Positions 47,562 through 56,607 of a stretch of 64,000 nucleotides of DNA are shown here, in pieces. Both the position numbers and the translations under genes were made by a program. Under the pieces are notes generated by a model. It did not search any database, was not told the origin of the DNA, and saw only the letters and a list, made by a program, of their open reading frames with translations. The stretch spans positions 3,100,001 through 3,164,000 of the forward strand of contig NZ_CP045702.1 of assembly GCF_014216315.1 (NCBI RefSeq). Direction: 5' to 3'. Each line of letters begins with the position of its first letter. Position 1 is the first letter of the stretch. The stretch is from Streptomyces finlayi (GTDB lineage: Bacteria > Actinomycetota > Actinomycetes > Streptomycetales > Streptomycetaceae).

Positions 47562-48737
47562 TCAGCGCAGGAGCGCCTCGGCAGGTCGCCTGTCCGCCTC
47601 GGGTGCGAGCATCAGCACCGCCGAAAGGGCGAGCGCACCCGCCGTCAGGAGCGCGCTGACCCAGAGTGGTGCGCGGAGACCGAAGCCGGCGCCGAGGGCC
47701 AGGCCGCCGAGCCACGGGCCCAGCGCGGCGCCCACGTTGAACGCGGCGGTGGCGAAGGAGCCGGCCAGGGTGGGGGCGTCGGGCGCCAGGTGGAGGACCC
47801 GGGTGATGAGCGCCGTTCCCGTCGCGAAGGCCAGCGCGCCCTGGCAGAGGACCAGGACGAGCGTCGCCGCCGGGTTGCCCGCCGTGAGGGCGAGCGCCGC
47901 CCAGCCGAGGAGCAGCACGGTCGTGCCGGACCCGATGAGCGCGGCGGGCCGCGTCCCCGCGATGCGACCCGCCACGGTGACGCCGATGAACGAGCCGACG
48001 CCGAACAGCGCGAGGACGGCGGGCACCCATGCGGAGCCGAATCCGGTGACGCGGGTGACCAGTGGTTCCAGGTACGAGAAGGCGCAGAACGTCGCGCCCT
48101 GGACGAGCGCCATGACGAGCAGGGTGAGCAGGAGCCGGGGGCGTCCCAGGGACCGCAGTTCGCCGCGCGCCCCCGCCCCGCCGGTGTCCGGCCGGCCCGC
48201 CGGGACGACCCTGGCGAGTGCCACGAGCGCCGGTACGGAGACGAGCGCCACCGCCCAGAACGCCGACCGCCAGCCCCACAGTGAGCCGAGCGCCGCTCCG
48301 GCGGGCACCCCCACGACGCAGGCGACGGTGACCCCACCGACCACGACGGCGGTGGCCCGCGCCCTGACGTGCGGTTCGACCATCGCGAGCGCGGTCATCA
48401 GGGCGACGGCCCAGAAACCGGCGTTGGCGAGTGCGCCGACGACCCGGGTCGCGAGCAGCACCCCGTATCCCGGGGTGAGCGCCCCGACCACATGGACGGC
48501 GACGAAGACGGAGAGGAAGAAGAGCAGTGCGCGACGCCGTGGCCAGGAGCGGCTGAGCAGGGCGGTGAGCGGCGCGCCGATCACCATCCCCAGGGCGAAC
48601 GCCGAGGTGAGCAGACCCGCCGCGGGCAGAGACACCTCCAGGTCGGTGGCGATACCGGAGACGAGACCGGACAGCATGAACTCGGACGTGCCCTGGGCGA
48701 ATACCGCCAGCCCGAGCACGTAGACAGCGAATGGCAT
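47562..48737 (-). CDS. MFS drug exporter of the Cmx/CmlR chloramphenicol-efflux type
   Basis: 391 residues, 12 transmembrane helices. The N-terminus PFAVYVLGLAVFAQGTSEFM is nearly diagnostic for the Cmx/CmrA/CmlR group, and ATRVVGALANAGFWAVAL is the motif C/antiporter region. Predicted proton-driven efflux of chloramphenicol or related phenicols; substrate not proven. ATG 48737 is used. The 520 bp upstream (48738-49258) contain no convincing gene. Confidence 0.83.
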   Translation of the reverse strand: MPFAVYVLGLAVFAQGTSEFMLSGLVSGIATDLEVSLPAAGLLTSAFALGMVIGAPLTALLSRSWPRRRALLFFLSVFVAVHVVGALTPGYGVLLATRVVGALANAGFWAVALMTALAMVEPHVRARATAVVVGGVTVACVVGVPAGAALGSLWGWRSAFWAVALVSVPALVALARVVPAGRPDTGGAGARGELRSLGRPRLLLTLLVMALVQGATFCAFSYLEPLVTRVTGFGSAWVPAVLALFGVGSFIGVTVAGRIAGTRPAALIGSGTTVLLLGWAALALTAGNPAATLVLVLCQGALAFATGTALITRVLHLAPDAPTLAGSFATAAFNVGAALGPWLGGLALGAGFGLRAPLWVSALLTAGALALSAVLMLAPEADRRPAEALLR

Positions 48738-49258
48738 GAGAAGGACCCCTTGGACGGAACCGTCGGTGGAACGACCGGTGTACGAGGGGGTGGGCCGCGC
48801 CCGCGCGGCCGCCGGTGGTCGGCGGCGGGCGGCGACGCGGGGGAAAGTCCGTACCGCCCGGGTCGGCACGGACGTGACTCGGCCATGCGTACGCGTGCGT
48901 CACGCCGGGGCGAGGGGAAAAGGAGATGCGCGGCCCACACCGCGAGGGTCCGGCCGTGGGGCGGGGCACCGTCGCCGAAACCGACGACCACGCGGTCGCG
49001 CGGCTCGTTCCGGTTCGGTTCGACAGAGGCCCGGCCACCGGCGGACCGGTGGCTACCGTCTGTCCGACTCGGGGGTGGCCATGCGCGGACGCTACCAGCG
49101 CGGAGTCCCGGTCTCCACCGCTTTCAGCCAGGGGGGAGGGCGCCTGCCCGCAGCGCCAGAGCTTCTGCTGACCGATGCGATTCGCCCTCTTCCCCATAAG
49201 GGTCGCCAGGCGGGACGCCCCGGAAGAATTTTCCTACCAGCGGTGCTACGTTTTAGGT

Positions 49259-49501
49259 ATGAGCAGCCACGCCGCCCACCAGGCCACCGAGCGGGCCGGC
49301 AAGAGATCCGTGTCGCTGGCGCAATCGTTGATCAAGGAAGTCGAGGAGCGCACCGGCAAGAACGGCTTCTCCTCCGTTGTGGCCGAAGCCCTGGAGGAGT
49401 GGCTCGCCGCACAAAAGCTCCGCGAGGTCGTGGCCGCCGACCGCAAGGCATTCGGCCCCGTCTCCGCCGAGGCGCGGCGGCAGGCGGAACAGGAGTGGTA
49501 A
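49259..49501 (+). CDS. Antitoxin, ribbon-helix-helix-like (VapB-type)
   Basis: 80 residues. N-terminal KRSVSLAQSLIKEVEERTGK and SSVVAEALEEWLA resemble a ribbon-helix-helix dimer; the charged C-terminal half would wrap the toxin. No ribosome-binding site of normal spacing precedes ATG 49259; a TACGTT box 6 nt upstream suggests a leaderless mRNA. Its end overlaps the toxin start by 7 bp, so the two are coupled. Confidence 0.75.
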   Translation: MSSHAAHQATERAGKRSVSLAQSLIKEVEERTGKNGFSSVVAEALEEWLAAQKLREVVAADRKAFGPVSAEARRQAEQEW

Positions 49502-49944
49502 GCAAACGGCTCAAGATCAGGGCCAAGAGTGAGGGCACGCTCGTCCTGGACGCCCAAGGGCTTTCGCTGCACGTCGACGGTGACGAGGGGATGCGTGCGC
49601 GCATCGAGGTCGCCCAGCAGAACGGCCGACGAGTGGCGCTGTCCGCCCTGACGCCCTTGGAGGTGCGCCGAAGCGGGGAGGCCGCCAAGCGGCTCCAATT
49701 CCTGCTGTCCCGGTTCGACGTGAAGCCGGTCAGCGACGCGGTGACAGACGCCGCGGAGAGGCTGTTGGACGTCTCGGGTCTTGACGGGCATGAATGCCTC
49801 GTGGACGCGCTCGTGGTCGCCACAGCCGCGCTCTGCGCGCCCCCGGTGCTGCTCGTAACCTCCGACAAGTCGCACATCCCGGCCCTGTGCAAGGCTGCCG
49901 AGGAGCTTCCAGGCTCGCCGAAAGTGAAGATCGTCAACGTCTGA
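49495..49944 (+). CDS. PIN-domain toxin (VapC-type)
   Basis: 149 residues from GTG 49495, with AGGA directly upstream. Acidic PIN residues: D in LVLDAQGL, E in LTPLEVRR, D in CLVDALVVATA and D in VTSDKSHI; the quartet is complete. Predicted Mg-dependent ribonuclease held inactive by the upstream antitoxin. Cellular RNA target unknown. Confidence 0.78.
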   Translation: MVSKRLKIRAKSEGTLVLDAQGLSLHVDGDEGMRARIEVAQQNGRRVALSALTPLEVRRSGEAAKRLQFLLSRFDVKPVSDAVTDAAERLLDVSGLDGHECLVDALVVATAALCAPPVLLVTSDKSHIPALCKAAEELPGSPKVKIVNV

Positions 49945-50004
49945 GAGTTCAACCGGCGTACGCCGGGCTGCCCAGCCATCTGCCGGGCAGCCGGCCTTGC
50001 ACGA

Positions 50005-51288
50005 TCAGGAGTTCGGGGCCACCTTCGCCAGGCCGTTGATGATGCGGTCCATCGCGTCGCCGCCCGTGGGGTCGGTCAGGTTGGCGAGCATCTTCAGGGT
50101 GAACTTCATCAGGACCGGGTGGGTCAGCCCGCGTTGGGTCGCGATCTTCATGACCTTCGGGTTGCCGATGAGCTTCACGAAGGCGCGGCCCATCGTGTAG
50201 TACCCGCCGTAGGTCTCCTTGAGGACCTTCGGGTAGTTGTTCAGGGCCAGTTCGCGCTGCGCCGGGGTCGAGCGGGCGTGCGCCTGGACGATGACGTCCG
50301 CGGCGATCTGGCCCGACTCCATGGCGTACGCGATGCCTTCGCCGTTGAACGGGTTGACCATGCCGCCCGCGTCACCGACGAGCAGCAGGCCCTTGGTGTA
50401 GTGCGGCTGGCGGTTGAACGCCATCGGGAGCGCGGCGCCCCGGATCGGCGTCGTCATGTTCTCCGGGGTGTAGCCCCAGTCCTCCGGCATGGACGCGCAC
50501 CAGGCCTTCAGCACCTCGCGCCAGTCCAGCTCCTTGAACGCGGAGGAGGAGTTGAGGATGCCGAGGCCGACATTGGACGTGCCGTCACCCATGCCGAAGA
50601 TCCAGCCGTAGCCCGGCAGCAGCCGGTCCTCGGCGCCGCGGCGGTCCCACAGCTCCAGCCAGGACTCCAGGTAGTCGTCGTCGTGGCGGGGCGAGGTGAA
50701 GTACGTACGGACCGCGACGCCCATCGGGCGGTCCTCGCGCCGGTGCAGGCCCATCGCGAGGGACAGCCGGGTGGAGTTGCCGTCGGCTGCGACGACGAGC
50801 GGGGCGTGGAAGGTGACCTCGGTCTTCTCCTCGCCGAGCTTCGCGTTCACGCCCGTGATGCGGCCGGTGCGCTCGTCGAGGATCGGGGCGCCGACGTTGC
50901 AGCGCTCGTACAGCCGCGCGCCCGCCTTCTGCGCCTGCCGGGCCAGCTGCTCGTCGAAGTCGTCCCGCTTGCGGACCAGTCCGTAGTCCGGGTACGAGGC
51001 GAGTTCCGGCCAGTCCAGCTGGAGGCGGACGCCACCGCCGATGATGCGCAGGCCCTTGTTGCGGAGCCAGCCGGCCTCTTCGGAGATGTCGATGCCCATG
51101 GAGACGAGCTGCTTGGTGGCACGGGGGGTGAGGCCGTCGCCGCAGACCTTCTCGCGCGGGAAGGCCGTCTTCTCCAGGAGGAGGACGTCCAGTCCGGCCT
51201 TGGCCAGGTAGTACGCGGTCGTGGAGCCGGCTGGGCCCGCCCCGACGACGATCACATCCGCGCTGTGTTCGGAGGGGGGCTCGGTCAC
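50005..51288 (-). CDS. Geranylgeranyl-reductase family FAD protein (MenJ-like menaquinone reductase)
   Basis: 427 residues. FAD-binding GxGxxG DVIVVGAGPAGSTTAYYLA, CGDGLTPRATKQL, and the second FAD motif LLLVGDAGGMVNPFNGEGIA. In mycobacteria the homologue MenJ hydrogenates one isoprene unit of menaquinone. Next to UbiE/MenG and the nuo operon, the same role is likely here. GTG 51288 start. Confidence 0.85.
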   Translation of the reverse strand: MTEPPSEHSADVIVVGAGPAGSTTAYYLAKAGLDVLLLEKTAFPREKVCGDGLTPRATKQLVSMGIDISEEAGWLRNKGLRIIGGGVRLQLDWPELASYPDYGLVRKRDDFDEQLARQAQKAGARLYERCNVGAPILDERTGRITGVNAKLGEEKTEVTFHAPLVVAADGNSTRLSLAMGLHRREDRPMGVAVRTYFTSPRHDDDYLESWLELWDRRGAEDRLLPGYGWIFGMGDGTSNVGLGILNSSSAFKELDWREVLKAWCASMPEDWGYTPENMTTPIRGAALPMAFNRQPHYTKGLLLVGDAGGMVNPFNGEGIAYAMESGQIAADVIVQAHARSTPAQRELALNNYPKVLKETYGGYYTMGRAFVKLIGNPKVMKIATQRGLTHPVLMKFTLKMLANLTDPTGGDAMDRIINGLAKVAPNS

Positions 51289-51355
51289 GGTCGGATCTCC
51301 CGAAGACTCGAAATCGCGTGCCGCTCGGCACAGGTCCCGTGCAGTCTATGGGGGC

Positions 51356-51904
51356 ATGCCGGTCAACTTTCCGAAGGGCTACCCGATGCCGATCGCTCCT
51401 GGTCCGACCCCTGCCGTACGTCTGCGCGTCCCGACCGACGAGGACGCGCTCGCCTGGCACCGGGTGTTCGCCGACCCCCAAGTGATGGAGTTCCTCGGCG
51501 GCCGGCCGGCGGAACTCTCCGTGTACGAGGAGCTGACCGCACGCCAGCGCCGCCACGACGCGGAGCTCGGCCACTGTCTGTGGACCGTGCTGGACGACAC
51601 GGACGAGGTACTCGGCTTCACCGGGGCGCAGCCGTGGCCGCACACCGCGTACGGGCCGGTGGGCGAGACCGAGATCGGCTGGCGGCTGGGGCGGGCCGCG
51701 TGGGGGCGCGGTTACGCGACCGCCGCCGCCCGCACCACGCTGGAGCGGGTACGGGCGGCGGGAGTGTCGGACGTCGTCGCGATGGTCGACTCGCGCAACA
51801 CGCGCTCGCTCGCGGTCGCCCGGCGTCTCGGCATGCGGCAGGCCGAGACCTTCACGACGCCGGTTCCGGGGCAGGAGGCGTACTGCTTCCGGCTGGAGCT
51901 GTGA
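51356..51904 (+). CDS. GNAT-family N-acetyltransferase (RimJ/RimL-like)
   Basis: 182 residues. RLRVPTDEDALAWHRVFADP at the start, acetyl-CoA loop EIGWRLGRAAWGRGYATAAA, and VDSRNTRSLAVARRLGM near the end give the RimJ-type fold. Substrate unknown. ATG 51356 is used; ATG 51386 is an alternative start. Confidence 0.83.
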   Translation: MPVNFPKGYPMPIAPGPTPAVRLRVPTDEDALAWHRVFADPQVMEFLGGRPAELSVYEELTARQRRHDAELGHCLWTVLDDTDEVLGFTGAQPWPHTAYGPVGETEIGWRLGRAAWGRGYATAAARTTLERVRAAGVSDVVAMVDSRNTRSLAVARRLGMRQAETFTTPVPGQEAYCFRLEL

Positions 51905-51937
51905 GGGGCCTGGCGGTGTCTGCCGGACCGACCGGGG

Positions 51938-52630
51938 TCAGCGGCGTACGCCCCGGTGCAGGGCCACCACTCCGCCGGTGAGGTTGCGCCAGGCGACGTC
52001 GGACCAGCCGGCCTTCCGGAGCAGGCCGGCGAGGCCCGCCTGGTCGGGCCAGGCGCGGATCGACTCGGCGAGGTAGACGTACGCGTCCGGGTTGGAGGAC
52101 ACCGCGCGGGCGACCGGCGGCAGGGCGCGCATCAGGTACTCGGTGTAGACCGTGCGGAACGGCGCCCACGTCGGCTGGGAGAACTCGCAGATCACCACGC
52201 GTCCGCCGGGCTTCGTCACCCGGTACAGCTCGCGGAGCGCCTGCTCGGTCGCCTGGACGTTGCGCAGGCCGAAGGAGATCGTCACCGCGTCGAAGGTCTC
52301 GTCGCGGAACGGCAGCTTCGTCGCGTCGCCCGCGGTGAAGGGCAGCCAGGAGTGCCGCTTCTTGCCCTCGCGGAGCATGCCGATCGAGAAGTCGCACGGC
52401 ACGACGTACGCACCGGTCGCGGCGAACGGCAGCGAGGACGTCGCCGTGCCCGCGGCGAGGTCGAGGATCTTCTCGGCCGGTCGCGCGTGCACCGCCTTCG
52501 CGACCTCCTTGCGCCACAGCCGGGCCTGGCCGAGCGAGAGCACATCGTTGGTGATGTCGTACTTGGCCGCCACGTCGTCGAACATCGAGGCGACTTCGTG
52601 CGGCTGCTTTTCCAGGGAGGCTCGGGTCAC
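51938..52630 (-). CDS. menG: Demethylmenaquinone methyltransferase
   Basis: 230 residues from GTG 52630 (also known as ubiE). SAM site KILDLAAGTATSSLPFA, then VTISFGLRNVQ, and the UbiE signature KPGGRVVICEFSQP. It C-methylates demethylmenaquinone, the last common step of menaquinone synthesis. The N-terminus has VASMFDDVAAKYDITND, typical of UbiE. Confidence 0.93.
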   Translation of the reverse strand: MTRASLEKQPHEVASMFDDVAAKYDITNDVLSLGQARLWRKEVAKAVHARPAEKILDLAAGTATSSLPFAATGAYVVPCDFSIGMLREGKKRHSWLPFTAGDATKLPFRDETFDAVTISFGLRNVQATEQALRELYRVTKPGGRVVICEFSQPTWAPFRTVYTEYLMRALPPVARAVSSNPDAYVYLAESIRAWPDQAGLAGLLRKAGWSDVAWRNLTGGVVALHRGVRR

Positions 52631-52751
52631 CCGTCCATTCAAGCAGCCCGGCACCTCCCGTATCCCAGCGGAGTGGACCGGCTTCAGCCTTTTGGGTCCG
52701 TCCGCACTCGGTACAGGGGTGAGACCACCGGTCCCCGGGCCGTACGGCGCC

Positions 52752-53216
52752 TCAGCGCCGCCGGTGCACCAACCGCCCCGCCAGTACGGTCGCCACGCAC
52801 GCGCCGTCGTCGTCGATCACGGCCAGGTCGGCACGGCCGCCCACCACCAGCGCCGGCCGGTGACCGGCGGCCACCCGCACGAGGCCGCTCCGGTCGACCG
52901 CGGCGCGTACGGCCGGATCCGTCAGGTCGTCCACGACCGCGGTGACGCCCTCCCCCAGCAGCGCGTGGATGCCCCGCCGTACGGACTCGCCCCGGTGGTC
53001 CGGCCGTTCGGGCAGATACGCGTCCGGGTGAAAGGTGTCCTCCAGCAGCGCCCGCGCCCCGTCCCGCACCCGCCCGGGAACGATCTCACCGGGCCAGCGC
53101 CGTACCCGCGCGCCCGGATGGGCGGCGGACAGGTCCTCGTAGCCGCCGAAGGCCGCGACCAGCCGCCCCTCGACGAGAACGGCGGGCCCGGTCGCGGCCG
53201 TGTGAAGCGTCAGCAC
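52752..53216 (-). CDS. Imidazolonepropionase-like domain protein
   Basis: 154 residues, a short amidohydrolase-like composite domain (VLVEGRLVAAFGGYEDLSAA at the start; GGRADLAVIDDDGACVATVL near the end). No metal-binding His cluster is visible, so it is probably not a full hydrolase. It lies 7 bp downstream of mqnC and so belongs to the same transcription unit. Role unknown; association with futalosine-pathway genes is recurrent in Streptomyces. Confidence 0.65.
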   Translation of the reverse strand: MLTLHTAATGPAVLVEGRLVAAFGGYEDLSAAHPGARVRRWPGEIVPGRVRDGARALLEDTFHPDAYLPERPDHRGESVRRGIHALLGEGVTAVVDDLTDPAVRAAVDRSGLVRVAAGHRPALVVGGRADLAVIDDDGACVATVLAGRLVHRRR

Positions 53217-53223
53217 GCAGGAC

Positions 53224-54423
53224 CTAGTTGGCGCTGAGGAGCTTCAGCTCCGGATGGGCCGTGCCGCCCTCGATGGCGGTGGACGAGATGTGCGAGACGA
53301 CGCGCTCGTCGACCGGGTCGTTCGCCGGGTCGTCGTGCACGACGAGGTGCTCGTACGTCGTGGCGCGCTGGGCGGGGACCCGGTCCGCCTTGCGGATCAG
53401 GTCGATGATCTCCATGCGGTTGGAGCGGTGCTTGGCACCTGCGGAGGAGACGACGTTCTCCTCCAGCATGATCGAGCCGAGGTCGTCGGCGCCGTAGTGC
53501 AGGGAGAGCTGGCCGACCTCCTTGCCGGTGGTCAGCCAGGAGCCCTGGATGTGGGCGACGTTGTCGAGGAAGAGCCGGGCGATGGAGATCATCCGCAGGT
53601 ACTCGAAGAGCGTGGCCTGCGTCTGTCCCTTCAGCTTGTTGTTCTCCGGCTGGTAGGTGTACGGGATGAACGCGCGGAAGCCGCCGGTGCGGTCCTGCAC
53701 GTCCCGGATCATGCTCAGGTGCTCGATGCGCTCCGCGTTGGTCTCGCCGGTGCCCATCAGCATGGTGGAGGTCGACTCGACCCCGAGGCCGTGCGCGATC
53801 TCCATGATCTCCAGCCAGCGCTCGCCGGACTCCTTGAGCGGGGCGATCGCCTTGCGCGGCCGGGCGGGCAGCAGTTCGGCGCCCGCGCCCGCGAAGGAGT
53901 CGAGGCCGGCGGCGTGGATCCGCTGGATGGCCTCCTCCGCCGAGACCTCGGAGATCCGGGCCATGTGCTCGATCTCGGAGGCACCGAGGGAGTGGATGAC
54001 CAGCTGCGGGAACGCCTTCTTGATCGCGGAGAAGTGCGTCTCGTAGTACTCGACACCGAAGTCCGGGTGGTGACCGCCCTGGAACATGATCTGGGTACCG
54101 CCCAGTTCGACGGTCTCCGCGCAGCGGCGCAGGATGTCGTCGAGGTCGCGGGTCCAGCCCTTGTCCGTGTCCTTCGGCGCCGCGTAGAACGCGCAGAACT
54201 TGCACGCGGTCACGCACACGTTGGTGTAGTTGATGTTGCGCTCGATGATGTACGTGGCGATGTGCTCCGTACCCGCGTAACGGCGGCGGCGTACGGCGTC
54301 GGCCGCAGCTCCCAGCGCGTGCAGCGGTGCCGACCGGTAGAGGTCGAGCGCCTCCTCCGGGGAGATCCGCCCACCCTCGGCGGCACGGTCGAGGACGGTC
54401 TGAAGGTCGGCCTTCTCGGTCAC
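53224..54423 (-). CDS. mqnC: Cyclic dehypoxanthinyl futalosine synthase (radical SAM)
   Basis: 399 residues. The radical-SAM Cys motif is CVTACKFCAFYAA, preceded by YIIERNINYTN, and the C-terminal MLEENVVSSAGAKHRSN is characteristic of MqnC. It cyclises dehypoxanthine futalosine in the futalosine route to menaquinone. GTG 54423 has GAAAGGTG upstream. First gene of the unit with the imidazolonepropionase-like gene. Confidence 0.94.
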   Translation of the reverse strand: MTEKADLQTVLDRAAEGGRISPEEALDLYRSAPLHALGAAADAVRRRRYAGTEHIATYIIERNINYTNVCVTACKFCAFYAAPKDTDKGWTRDLDDILRRCAETVELGGTQIMFQGGHHPDFGVEYYETHFSAIKKAFPQLVIHSLGASEIEHMARISEVSAEEAIQRIHAAGLDSFAGAGAELLPARPRKAIAPLKESGERWLEIMEIAHGLGVESTSTMLMGTGETNAERIEHLSMIRDVQDRTGGFRAFIPYTYQPENNKLKGQTQATLFEYLRMISIARLFLDNVAHIQGSWLTTGKEVGQLSLHYGADDLGSIMLEENVVSSAGAKHRSNRMEIIDLIRKADRVPAQRATTYEHLVVHDDPANDPVDERVVSHISSTAIEGGTAHPELKLLSAN

Positions 54424-54495
54424 CGGGCTGTCACCTTTCGGTGGTTTTACAACGAATCCACGGACCGATCCAGCCTACGCCAGCCCTTGTCGGCC

Positions 54496-56241
54496 TCAGC
54501 CGCCGGACCGGGTGAGCGTGCCACGCGGCTTGCCGGCACCCTCCTCGTACGACTGGTAGGTGAGCGTTCCCTCCGGATTCAGGGTGAACGTGAGGTCGGC
54601 GGCGTCGCCCGTGCACAGGCCCGTACTGCTCGCCCTGTCCGGGTCGAGGCGCTCACGGATCTTCACCACCCGCTCGGTGGCGGAGGAGAGTTCGCCGATG
54701 CTGTGGCAGGTGACGGTGGTACCGAGGACGGTCAGCGAGACCGTCATCCGGGCCACGTCCGACCCCTCGCGGCCCTGGGTGAACACCGCGGTCAGCGTGC
54801 CGTGCGGGGCGCCGCTCCGTTCGGTCACGGGGCCCTTCCAGGTGCCGGCGAACGCCTTCGGGAGCGAGCCGGTCCGACCGGCCGTCGCCCCGGGCGAGGG
54901 ACTCCCCGACGCGGTGGCGGCGGGCGGGGTCGCAGCGTTCTCGTTCCCCTTCGTGTCGTCGCCGTCCGGAAACAGACCGGACAGCATCCCGTTGCCCACG
55001 GTCACGGCGGCGAGCGCGCCCGCCACGGCCAGCGCGACGGTGCAGCTCACCCGCCGGCCACGGCGCGCACCCGGCTGCGAGTCGGCGTTCACCGTGACGG
55101 AGAACCGGGGGTCGGGGGTACGCGGACCGGGCAGAAGGCCGTCACCCTGGGCCCCTTCGGCACCCTGACCGCCCTGAGCGCCTACGCCCACCAGCCCGCC
55201 GCAACCACCCGGGCCGCCCGCCGACGGGGGCATGGCCGGCCGGGGTGGGGGCGGGGCGATCGGCGGACCGAACACGCCCCGCACCGGACTGCCCAGCGAG
55301 GCGTTGCTGAACGGCACGGGACCGGACAGGCCCGGTTCGTCCGGCGGCGGCTCCAGGTCCAGCAGCGCCACGGCCGCCTGGCTGACCTCGCGCACCAGGG
55401 CGTTCGGCAGCCACCCCGAGGCCACCATCGCGGCGGCGCCGGCGGGTGCGAGCAGCCTGGCCAGGTCAGCCGGATGGGGCCGGGCGACGGGGTCCTTCGC
55501 CAGACACCCGGCGACCACCGCACGCAGTTCGCCCTCCAGATCGCCCAGCTCCGGTTCCTCGTGCACCACCTTGTAGAGGAGTACGGCGGAGGAGTCACCG
55601 AGGAAGGGGGCACTGCCCGTCGCCGCGTACGCGAGGACCGCGCCGAGCGAGAAGACGTCGGCCGCACCCGAGATGTCGAGGCCGCGGATCTGTTCCGGCG
55701 CCATGTAGCCGGGCGAGCCGACCGAGACCCCGGTGGAGGTGAGCGAGACGGTGGCGCCGAGGGCGCGGGCGATCCCGAAGTCGATCAGCCGGGGGCCGTC
55801 GAGGGCGAGCAGCACGTTGGACGGCTTCACGTCCCGGTGGATGAGGTCCTCGGCATGGACGGCGGCCAGCGCCTCGGCGAGACCGGCGCCCAGGGTCCGT
55901 ACCGCGTACTCGGGCAGGGGTCCGTGCGTGGGGACGGCCTGCGAGAGCGGGGGTCCCGCCACGTAGCCGGTCGCGACCCACGGCACGGGTGCGTCCGGGT
56001 CGGCGTCCAGGACCGGGGCCGTCCACTGCGCGCCGACCCGCCTGGCCGACTCGACCTCGCGGCGGAACCGGGCGCGGAACTGCTCGTCGAGCGCGAAGTG
56101 CGGATGGACGACCTTGACGGCGACGGTGCGCCCGCCCGCGCTGCGCCCCAGGTAGACCCGGCCCATCCCGCCCGCACCGAGCCTGCCGAGGAGCCGGTAG
56201 GCGCCGATGGTGTGCGGTTCGCCGGCTTCCAGCGGCTGCAT
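54496..56241 (-). CDS. Membrane Ser/Thr protein kinase (PknB-type)
   Basis: 581 residues. Kinase domain 1-270: glycine loop LGAGGMGRVYLG, Lys in VAVKVV, HRDVKPSNVLLAL and LIDFGIARAL with GSPGYMAPEQIRG. A Pro/Gly-rich juxtamembrane region, a single membrane segment (VALAVAGALAAVTVGNGML) and an extracellular C-terminal domain of about 150 residues follow. ATG 56241 has AGGGGGAG upstream. Ligand of the outer domain unknown. The 366 bp upstream (56242-56607) show no gene. Confidence 0.9.
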   Translation of the reverse strand: MQPLEAGEPHTIGAYRLLGRLGAGGMGRVYLGRSAGGRTVAVKVVHPHFALDEQFRARFRREVESARRVGAQWTAPVLDADPDAPVPWVATGYVAGPPLSQAVPTHGPLPEYAVRTLGAGLAEALAAVHAEDLIHRDVKPSNVLLALDGPRLIDFGIARALGATVSLTSTGVSVGSPGYMAPEQIRGLDISGAADVFSLGAVLAYAATGSAPFLGDSSAVLLYKVVHEEPELGDLEGELRAVVAGCLAKDPVARPHPADLARLLAPAGAAAMVASGWLPNALVREVSQAAVALLDLEPPPDEPGLSGPVPFSNASLGSPVRGVFGPPIAPPPPRPAMPPSAGGPGGCGGLVGVGAQGGQGAEGAQGDGLLPGPRTPDPRFSVTVNADSQPGARRGRRVSCTVALAVAGALAAVTVGNGMLSGLFPDGDDTKGNENAATPPAATASGSPSPGATAGRTGSLPKAFAGTWKGPVTERSGAPHGTLTAVFTQGREGSDVARMTVSLTVLGTTVTCHSIGELSSATERVVKIRERLDPDRASSTGLCTGDAADLTFTLNPEGTLTYQSYEEGAGKPRGTLTRSGG

Positions 56242-56607
56242 ATGGACTCCCCCTGTGGACCGTCCCGACCTGCGACCCGAAGCCTAGGCGCACGGGTCAC
56301 CCGGTCACAGGGAAACGTTCTGCCGATTTCACCCCTATGGGGAACGAACGGCGGTTTTCGCCACCGCGAAAGGCGTGAATGTGTCGGTGGTGCGGTCAGC
56401 GGTCCGGTCGGTGATCCAGTCGCTGTCCGGTCGATACCGGGACGCGAGCGGGACCACCGCCCGACGCCTTCCCCTATTCGTCACACCCGTACACCTGGCG
56501 GACCCGCATCTCTTTCGTTCCATTCACCGGAACGGAATGCTCCGGCCCACCCCCCGCGGTAACGCGATAAACATCCCGGGGAGGGCCGGCATTCCCCCAT
56601 TCCCGCC

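Noticed and set aside
48738..49258. Genes in the gap before the toxin-antitoxin pair
   Set aside because: Open frames are arginine/glycine-rich shadows without starts or homology signals.
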